A stretch of 64,000 bases of DNA from Hypholoma sublateritium FD-334 SS-4 (Eukaryota; Basidiomycota; Agaricomycetes; Agaricales; Strophariaceae), in assembly GCA_000827495.1 (NCBI GenBank), contig KN817613.1:1-64000 (forward strand). The letters run 5' to 3'. The translations under genes and the position numbers were made by a program. The notes under the pieces are model-generated. The model saw only the letters and a list, made by a program, of their open reading frames with translations. It had not been told where the DNA came from and did no database searches. Of the stretch, positions 56,313-64,000 are shown piece after piece; within the stretch, counting starts at the first letter, position 1; each line of letters starts with the position of its first letter.

Positions 56313-58104
56313 CGTTGGGTAGAGGTCGTGAAGAAAAGACGAGAAACCGAGAGAATATGCGGTAAAAACACAGATGCGAGGTGAAAACGAGATAGAAACA
56401 GATACAGAGCGAGGTAAGGGGAAAAAACGCGCAAGGGGAAGGCTTATTATGATTTGCGGCGAGAGCTTGCGGACTTCGTTGATGGCGAAGAGGAGGGTGC
56501 GGACAGACGGATGAGAAGGCGGCTAGGTGTGGAACATGAGTATAAAAGCTGTGTGGGACCCACTGCGAGAAATCCGCTAACTGCAACGAGGCAAAGGCGA
56601 ACCACCGTCCTTGTGGTTCAGATCAGAACTCGCTTTGGCCCTGCACGCTAAATCCTCATCACCTCCAATTGCCACAATATCCGGCCTCGAGGCACCGTAT
56701 TTTCTATCGATGGCGTAAAGATGCCGCCCACCCGTCCCCCACCGACGAAAAAATATCAGAATCCTGGAATTTCAGTCTGCCTGCGCAGTGCGCTTTCAGA
56801 TTTTAACAGATAAGCAAGCAGGTGACCTTCAGCTGCACTTGCATGTTTTCCAGATGCTTGCCCAGCTGAGTCGCTACGAAAAAGGCAACTTGAAAGAAAA
56901 TTCTGGCTTATTTTTAGCAGATCGTGCGACATTAAATAACATGCCATAACGTGTGCGAAACGTACTCTGAGTCTCTGCAAGTCTTCCAAGTGCCCGAAAG
57001 CGACTGGATCCTTACCCAATTCCTCAGTCCTGGAGGCCCCCCCAGGGAAACCCATCCTGACAAGCCTAAAAAATCGGATTAATCTTCTACTCACCACAAA
57101 CTCAGCAGAATACATGAATAGAGTACACCCGCGCATCGAACTTTATCGCCTTACCACATGATTTCGCTTGGACGGGGCCCCCGCACAAGAGGGGATGCCA
57201 CGGTGGCAGCGGTGATGGAGGAGCGCAGAGAATTCGCCGAACTTCCCGGATCGACGCTCAGCTAAGGAGTTATCTGGAGTTATCAATTAGCAAATATGAC
57301 TTCTCAGTGCATTTATAAGCAGGTTGCCAAGGCGATCAACAATGAGAAATTACAGATAACTGCACGGCACGCTCCGGCAACAAACCGGCCCACTTCGCGG
57401 CCCCACCATCGCACCGACTCAACACAAACTCACATACGTGGAAGAGGTACAAACAGTATGACCATTGAGATATTTCATATCGCCCGCTGACAATGAGCAT
57501 TTTTGACAATGAGAAGTACACAACGTCTGTCTATCTATGCCCAGCTCTCCCTAGAAGCAAGCAAAATCATGCATCGCCGCAGCAGCCTTGACACGAGTTG
57601 CGGAGCCATTAAATCACGTTTAATTCACCTTGTCGTATAATTCACGAAGAGAATCCTCTGCTTTATAAAGCTAATTGAACCAAGAGGTCAGTAGTATATA
57701 TAACTTGACATTGACGGCGAGGCTGTGGTTGTCGGATAATAATTAGACGTGCATGCGTCATGTGGGATTTTGAGGACATTGCAGACCGCGCGGCGCGCGC
57801 GTCTGGCAATGAAATGGAACTTGACAAAAAGGGAGATGATGCAACGAAGAGATATCTTTTTGCGTACATTTTGAATCACAATGATGAATATGGCCAATCC
57901 AGCAGCTGCAGCGATAAACGAATGGTTTGCTGGAAAGTATTTGGCATTGAAATCAATCCGATACTGAGCGTCGGCGAGCCTTCCGAGTGGCTCCGTGACT
58001 TCAGACAGAAAAGAGTCGCCAAGCCTAAAGGACCGCGATTTCGTGGAGAATTCAACCTGACGTGTGGACAATCAGTGAGAACCTACACCGCACTCAAATA
58101 GAAA
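56313..58104. other. Intergenic region, 1.8 kb
   Basis: Promoter of the ankyrin gene on the left. The rest has only weak frames. One at 57688-58071 (-) contains a hydrophobic stretch but has no support as a gene. Confidence 0.4.
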
Positions 58105-58470
58105 TAAGTGGTCACAGCGCTTCCATGAAGCGCACGATGGCCTTGTTAATCTCCTCACCATTCGAATTGAGTGACGCAAATTCCACTGTAGAGGCAGTGA
58201 TCGCAGACGGCTAGCCTCGCTGGCGTAAAAACGTGCACACAAAGATTGCCTTGGCCGCCAGGCTAGGACGGAAATGGTTAGCTGTAGATGAGATACCAAT
58301 AACGCAAGTGGACCTGCTTCTGCCTGCTCGTGCGGGGAAAACAGGAGTATTGATAATTGAGGGCGTCTGGGTCAAGCCTGGGGAGGCACTGGAACGAACT
58401 CTGGGCGTGCCGGACTGCCGGCTTGCACTAATAAAAGACCGGTCTTCCACACTTCGTGGTGGAATTAACC
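58105..58470 (-). pseudogene. Relic of the gene found at the right edge (63.7-64.0 kb)
   Basis: On the minus strand, KTGLLLVQAGSPARPEFVPV ... QLSILLFSP aligns with KAGPLLVQATNPTHPAPAPA ... PFSILSFP at 63.77-63.89 kb, and both are followed by a splice donor at the same place (LALL|gtatct; LMSL|gtacgt). An in-frame TGA separates the two aligned blocks here. A plausible last exon follows (SAITASTVEFASLNSNGEEI, NKAIVRFMEAL, stop at about 58125); the corresponding part of the other copy falls in the N gap. Family unknown. Confidence 0.5.
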
Positions 58471-59533
58471 GGACATTTCACTGCTCCGACAGATAGCAAT
58501 GTCCCTGCTGCTTTTGGAAGTGAACTGGACGGTGGAGACGAGTCAACTTCATAAAAAATAGAACACATCGAGACCCCTCTGTACTGTAGTGGTAAACAAC
58601 ACAACGTGCCAGCCACGACCAAACGACCGAATTCTTCCTGACGCCACGGAGTGGCAGCCCAAAATTAAAAGCTATTGTCATTAGGTGAAGATAGCTTACT
58701 TTCCGTCGATTTTTCATGAACTGTCGAAAGCCAGTCTAGGGAAAACCTATGGGCCAGTGATCCCGTTCTTCTTCGTAGATAAATTGACAAGATCCTAGTC
58801 GTCGCCGCCGATGTGCAGATATCTAGTATCTACGATGGGCTGAGAATTTTCGCGAGAGGTAGAGACCATGGAATGCACAGTCAGAGATTACTGTGTTAGT
58901 CGAGACTCTCCTGGATGATTTCGAATGTCAACATGCAACCACTGATACCACACTTTTTTACGCTTGCCAGTAACTCTCAGTAGAAGTGCAACCCGACGCT
59001 CCACTATCCTGTGGTCCTAGATCAGTGTATGTAATCAGTTCAATAATACTATCAACGTGCCATGGCTGTGCTCTTTTCGATTGCGACGCCACGACACCCA
59101 ATGAAAACATATGAAGATTCCGCCGTACAGTACGTGTAGAAGCGAATACTTGCGTGTATTAATAACGGAAATAGTGGGTGTTTTGAATATATAGCTTTAC
59201 ATACTGTTGCATCGCATATGAATAGTATTTGACGGATTTACAGAAAGAAAGTAGGAATTAAAAGCGCGGCTCGAACTGTTCGCCAATTCACCATCAAAAA
59301 TGTGGGAAAGAACTGCTCTATAAAGTATCTCCTTCTCCTAAAGCAGAACTCTACTAGAAACGTGACAACTTACAAGATCTTATCAGTCAAATGGATATTC
59401 TTTAGGCATTTTAAACGTAAGGTACAAGAGGAATCTATATTGATTACTATAGCAAGGTGGATATAGCGCAAAAAGGAAGGCTGTCGAACAATAGGCAATA
59501 CTACGAGTGTTACTAGTACTCCAGAAAATCTCG
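58471..59533. other. Intergenic region
   Basis: AT-rich, about 1.1 kb, with no supported gene. Confidence 0.4.
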
Positions 59534-60551
59534 TTATGTTTTTTTCTTCTTCGCTGCCTTCGCTGCCTTCGCCGCCTCTCGCTGGGCCTTTTTGTCGTCG
59601 TGAGATAGACTCTGGCCTGCTTGACGCTCCTGATTTACGCGAGTTGTTTTTGCATCTTCATCCGCTTTAGCTTTCGCTATGGCTTTGTCTGCTTCCACTT
59701 TCTTCCTTGCCGCCGACGCTTCAGTGGCACGCGTCAAAGAGGAAGGTACGTGTGTCTTCCTCTTTTGGTCTTCGGGGTAGACGTGGAACAGCCCTTTGGT
59801 CTTCTTATCTGGGTTCTTTGCTTCGAAATTCTTGGCCCATGGACTCTTGATTTGCTCTCCAGGCTTCCCCTGGGCAGGCGCTTTGTAGTAGCCAGCGGTG
59901 ATATGATTACGCTCATTGGGGTCATTCCCACCTTTGTGTGCAAGATGGCTAGTCGCCCGTAACGTAAGTAGGCTTTTAGTCGATTTGATGAGTGGGAGCT
60001 TACAAAATTCTGGCCGAGTCGGCCCCTGGATGATTCTTCATGTCTTGCTTCACTATGTTCTTGTGGTACTGCTTCGCCTTCTTCCGATCTTTTCCATGAA
60101 GACCAAGTTCGTCTAGTTTGGCTCTGGCAGCAGATCCGAAGGTGACCTTTGCGTTTGAGGGACGCTTGGGGAGAGTTTTTCCCTTGTCGAGAGCCTTCGT
60201 CACTCGGTCGGCTTTGGCCGCCTTCTTGACCGCCTTGGCCGCTGTCCTCGATGCGACTTTTTCAAGCCCTCCTAGAAGGCTGCGATCATAGATAGCTTCC
60301 AGCGCGGGTGCCTGCCTGGAGCTGGCATGCAGGCTATTGAAACGTTCATGCAAAACTCGCTGAATCACTTCAGGCGGCGATTCCGGGGTACGTTTGGTAC
60401 TATTTCAGGTATAAGCCTTACTATGATTCCGTCCATGATTTAATACTTACAGCGATATATCAGAGACATGATCTCGGGGAATGACGGGTGTAGAAAAGAC
60501 AGCAGGTATTATGGCCAATGTAAATACCGCGAATGCTGAGGAGAGGCGCAT
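59534..60551 (-). CDS. Secreted lysine/alanine-rich protein with Kex2-type site
   Basis: Three exons: 60451-60551, 60004-60399 and 59534-59948 (303 aa). The signal peptide (MRLSSAFAVFTLAIIPAVFS) is followed, across the first intron, by LTKRTPESPP, a Kex2-like Lys-Arg processing site. The mature part is very basic (AAKAVKKAAKADRVTKALDK; GKDRKKAKQYHKNIVK). It includes a middle region with aromatic and Gly/Asn residues (HLAHKGGNDPNERNHITAGY) and ends in a Lys/Ala helix (AAKAAKAAKKKKT). A secreted, processed, highly basic protein fits an effector-like or cell-wall-associated role, but I do not know the family. The gene is divergent from the pseudokinase at 61130, with 578 bp between the start codons. 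Confidence 0.78.
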
Positions 60552-61129
60552 GGCTTGACAGGACTTCTAAGATGTGAGCGACCAGCGCGTTCGAAAAAAG
60601 TGTGGATGAGACCAGCTCAGTGGGGAGCTCGATAGGGCAACAATTTCGTATTTAAGGCCAACCTATGCTCATATTTAGCATCTATCACCTGGTCAATCTA
60701 TGCAACGAGTGTATTTTAATATGAGCTATGCATTTTCCTAATTGCAGGCGGTTGGAGCCTGTCAACCTCGTATTTATGGCCGAGGGCATGCGCGCGCATA
60801 TGTAACTTGTATCACCTGGGCAGGTCGGGGTCTACGAGCATATCGGAACGTGATATATATATACAGATATGCTTTCTGTCAGATGTGCGAGCAAAGTTGG
60901 TTGGCATGAGGGGGTGGTACTGCTGTCGGACGAGTGATGGCTGTTCTGATGTGCCCAGGGCGGTGAGCGGCAATCCCCGAGCATGCAGTGCAAATGATAA
61001 TGGAGCATTGATGGTCGTGCCGTGGGTGGCTTCTTCTCTCAAGATGCTTTGTGCTATAAAGATCCACGGAACGGGTTGGTTCTATCCTGACTTTTGACAC
61101 AACCCTCATCTCTTATCCAACGCGTCACG
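60552..61129. promoter_or_regulatory. Divergent promoter region
   Basis: 578 bp between the divergent start codons of the secreted basic protein (60551, -) and the pseudokinase (61130, +). It has a TATATATATA stretch near 60853-60862. No coding seen. Confidence 0.4.
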
Positions 61130-62656
61130 ATGTCCCAATTTCCCGAAGAACCGCTCAACGCGCCCGCTTCAGAAGGATTCGGATACTTCCCCGCCTTCCC
61201 TGGCCTCAAGCTTGATCAAAACCGTTACGAGGTCGTACGAAAATTAGGATTTGGGCCTCGGTCATCAGTGTGGCTAGTCACAGATGCAGAGTGTGTTTAT
61301 ATTCTTGCATGGATTTTATTCTACCTACTAATTACGGGTATGCGTAGTCGCTACATAGCGCTCAAAATTCTGACCGTGCATGCGACACAGCAACAGAGCC
61401 AAGAGCTCCAGATTCTACAGACTATTCAGCGAAAGAACTTAGACGATCTTCCCAGTATCCAGTGCCATTTTACCACAAACAGCGCCCATGGTACCCATCT
61501 TTGTATTGGTCTCGCAGTCCTGGGTGCCTCTGTTGAAGACCTGAGGCTAACATCGCCGACCAAGACCCTACCAGCCCATGTCGTACAAAAGGCTATTGGA
61601 TCGGTGATGAATGCACTTCTCAGTCTTCACAGCCTTTCTATTATTCACGGCGGTACGTAGATTACTGTCTTGTTTATTGATGATCATTTTTCTGACAACA
61701 GCATTCATGTCGCGCTACAAATTGCTATCAATTTACACAGCTGTCACCGCCGACAATATCCGCTTTTTTGCCGGACAAAGCAAGGAGGATCTCGACCGCC
61801 CACTCGCCCAGCTGCCACCATGCACGATTGAGAGAACCACTGTTGACGGAGTCGAATATCCCATCGTCAGCTCGCACCAAATACCACATGGTTACACATG
61901 GAACGAGCAGAAAAATGTGCTTGCACAAAGCTCTGTTTATCTGAGCAACGTCGGCCATGGTGATTTCATACCTGTTCGGTCGATACATTTGTCTGATGAT
62001 TACTGTGCTTCTTACAGCTCAGATGGTCAATAATGGGGAAGCGAAGTGGTCTGGCGTCGATGAGTCTCTCCGCCCACCTGAGGTCATTATCGAAACCTCG
62101 TTCGACACGAAGGTGGATTTATGGATGATTGGATGTGCTGTACGTATTATCTTAATATCCTCGCGATTTTTGTCTCAAAGCATGCTCTCAATTATCACCA
62201 TTCTGACGCAGCGGCTTTATTTATTATAGACGTATCAGCTTCTCACTGGAGAGCCACTTGTCCCTCAAGATAAAACTGAAGACGAGGGCGACCAACTCGC
62301 GTGGGTTCAGGCAATGGTAAAGGATCGCTTCAAACGTGAGATAGCGCTCAGCTCGCCGGTACGCGAGTGTTTCTTCGCCGAAAACGGTGCTCCCTTTCCT
62401 CAAACGATAATGTTCTGATACTGACACTATCCTGCTCGCAGGTCGTTTCGTGGAGGAAATTCCAGAGGACACGCTCGAGAGTCGCTTCGCGGCCAGTTCG
62501 ATACCCAACATGACGGCTGATCAAACACGGGAAGCCATCCGGTTCATTGAGAGGTGTTTGGCCCTGGATCCTGCGGACAGGCCGACTATTTCTGAGCTCA
62601 AGAACGACCCCTGGCTGCGACCAGGCTATGCTTGCTCCTGCGGATTTTGTGGTTGA
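61130..62656 (+). CDS. SRPK-like pseudokinase
   Basis: Six exons: 61130-61290, 61348-61652, 61741-61959, 62018-62139, 62230-62386 and 62442-62656 (392 aa). The start matches fungal SRPK-like kinases (LDQNRYEVVRKLGFGPRSSVWL; RYIALKILTVHAT; HGTHLCIGLAVLG). The ATP-binding Lys is present (ALKIL). The catalytic-loop aspartate and lysine are gone: HGDxKxDN has become HGAVTADN. The Mg-binding DFG has become NVG (VYLSNVGHAQ), and APE is PPE. The C-lobe is otherwise kept (DTKVDLWMIGCATYQLLTG; IERCLALDPADRP). A dead kinase of the SRPK-like family, possibly a scaffold or decoy regulator. The assignment to the SRPK-like group rests on the N-lobe pattern. Confidence 0.82.
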
Positions 62657-62955
62657 GTGGATAATTATTCATAAATTTGACATTGGGTGTACTTAAATGT
62701 CAGCTGTTACATGGAAACACAATGAAGGTCTCCCAGGGCGAGCTCAGCTTGCTGCTCAGTTGACGCTAACATAATTCAAATCTGGATCATGTCCATGTAT
62801 CATGATTTCCGCGAAATAATAACGAGATTAATTCATAATAGAAACAGGTTCTCTGCCTCAATGTATGGAATAATAAATTCCAAAGAGCGAATTGCTGCGC
62901 GGCTCGCACATTTGTGTGGTAAAATATGTATCTAAAAATAACTTCCCAAGGTCGC

Positions 62956-63655
62956 NNNNNNNNNNNNNNNNNNNNNNNNNNNNNNNNNNNNNNNNNNNNN
63001 NNNNNNNNNNNNNNNNNNNNNNNNNNNNNNNNNNNNNNNNNNNNNNNNNNNNNNNNNNNNNNNNNNNNNNNNNNNNNNNNNNNNNNNNNNNNNNNNNNNN
63101 NNNNNNNNNNNNNNNNNNNNNNNNNNNNNNNNNNNNNNNNNNNNNNNNNNNNNNNNNNNNNNNNNNNNNNNNNNNNNNNNNNNNNNNNNNNNNNNNNNNN
63201 NNNNNNNNNNNNNNNNNNNNNNNNNNNNNNNNNNNNNNNNNNNNNNNNNNNNNNNNNNNNNNNNNNNNNNNNNNNNNNNNNNNNNNNNNNNNNNNNNNNN
63301 NNNNNNNNNNNNNNNNNNNNNNNNNNNNNNNNNNNNNNNNNNNNNNNNNNNNNNNNNNNNNNNNNNNNNNNNNNNNNNNNNNNNNNNNNNNNNNNNNNNN
63401 NNNNNNNNNNNNNNNNNNNNNNNNNNNNNNNNNNNNNNNNNNNNNNNNNNNNNNNNNNNNNNNNNNNNNNNNNNNNNNNNNNNNNNNNNNNNNNNNNNNN
63501 NNNNNNNNNNNNNNNNNNNNNNNNNNNNNNNNNNNNNNNNNNNNNNNNNNNNNNNNNNNNNNNNNNNNNNNNNNNNNNNNNNNNNNNNNNNNNNNNNNNN
63601 NNNNNNNNNNNNNNNNNNNNNNNNNNNNNNNNNNNNNNNNNNNNNNNNNNNNNNN
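62956..63655. other. Assembly gap (700 Ns)
   Basis: A run of exactly 700 N. It removes the 3' part of the gene at the right edge. Confidence 0.99.
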
Positions 63656-64000
63656 CTGCGCAGAGACTTGCACGACGAGATTACGCTGGTTTTCCGGCTA
63701 GAGCGAAAAGGGTTAGCCTCTAGGAGCGTCTGGAGAAAAGATAGCGACGTACCAATGACATGAGTACGGCTTGCTGGTCCGCGGGGAACGAGAGTATCGA
63801 GAACGGCTGGGCGGCCGCGGGCGCTGGAGCGGGCGCAGGGTGTGTCGGGTTTGTGGCTTGAACTAACAAAGGACCGGCCTTCCATGGGGGAAAAATGTGA
63901 GAATCGCGTTGCAATATAGATGTCAAAGGAACGACTCACGTCGAGGTTGAGGTATTTCGTCTTGCCCCCGCCGCCACCTCTGGCCGGCTACCTCTCCTTC
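63656..64000 (-). CDS. Partial gene of unknown family (runs into the gap and off the window)
   Basis: A minus-strand fragment. An exon reads KAGPLLVQATNPTHPAPAPA ... PFSILSFPADQQAVLMSL and ends at a gtacgt donor near 63754. The other end of that intron (ctgcgcag) abuts the gap at 63656. A previous exon (ending KTKYLNLD, then gtgagt near 63940) continues to the window edge. Paralogous to the relic at 58105-58470. Confidence 0.5.

Noticed and set aside
1..64000. tRNA, rRNA and CRISPR features
   Set aside because: I looked for B-box-like GGTTCRA motifs with matching acceptor stems and for regularly spaced repeats and found none. A covariance-model scan would be needed to be sure about tRNAs.

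Overview
The window is nuclear DNA from a filamentous basidiomycete, most likely a mushroom-forming Agaricomycete. The reasons are: genes broken by many 47-70 nt introns with CTRAY-type branch sites; a farnesylated-type mating pheromone precursor; a DUF6535 membrane protein; F-box proteins of the mushroom type; a 15-exon type-B carboxylesterase; and a chromovirus (Ty3/Gypsy) retrotransposon. It is a draft assembly, with scattered Ns inside the retroelement and a 700-N gap at 62956-63655. All exon structures below were read by eye from reading frames and splice signals, without transcripts or database searches.

Layout. 0.8-3.0 kb (-): formin-type GBD/FH3 protein without FH2. 4.1 kb (+): a 39-residue pheromone precursor ending in a CaaX box. 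5.4-7.7 kb (+): DUF6535 membrane protein. 9.1-11.6 kb (+): secreted carboxylesterase. 12.0-13.7 kb (+): STK16/Env7-like (NAK family) kinase. 14.2-15.4 kb (-): charged, nucleolar-looking protein. 15.8-16.2 kb (-): decayed copy of a small secreted protein. 16.4-23.6 kb (-): apparently recent 7.2-kb chromovirus with identical LTRs, a 5-bp target duplication, and two extra ORFs after pol. 24.7-28.7 kb: inverted pair of near-identical small secreted protein genes; a 369-bp hAT-like MITE lies in the spacer. 29.7-31.4 kb (-): F-box protein. 32.2-32.8 kb: TA-flanked MITE. 33.9-35.5 kb (-): second F-box/LRR-like gene, split by a homopolymer frameshift. 36.7-39.5 kb (-): disordered nuclear-looking protein. 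39.8-44.7 kb (-): tandem duplication of a gene of unknown family. 46.5-47.6 kb (-): His/Lys-rich secreted protein. 48.8-52.7 kb (-): VPS39/VAM6, a HOPS subunit. 53.2-56.3 kb (-): ankyrin/coiled-coil protein. 58.1-58.5 kb (-): gene relic. 59.5-60.6 kb (-): lysine-rich secreted protein. 61.1-62.7 kb (+): SRPK-like pseudokinase. 63.7-64.0 kb (-): partial gene, paralogous to the relic at 58 kb.

Housekeeping genes (VPS39, STK16-like kinase, GBD/FH3 protein, ankyrin protein) lie among lineage-specific material: secreted proteins, F-box genes, mobile elements and local duplications. No operon-like cooperation is expected. Possible functional links are shared 5' regions between divergent pairs: the GBD/FH3 gene with the pheromone gene, and the lysine-rich secreted protein with the pseudokinase. 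No STE3-type pheromone receptor was seen in the window.
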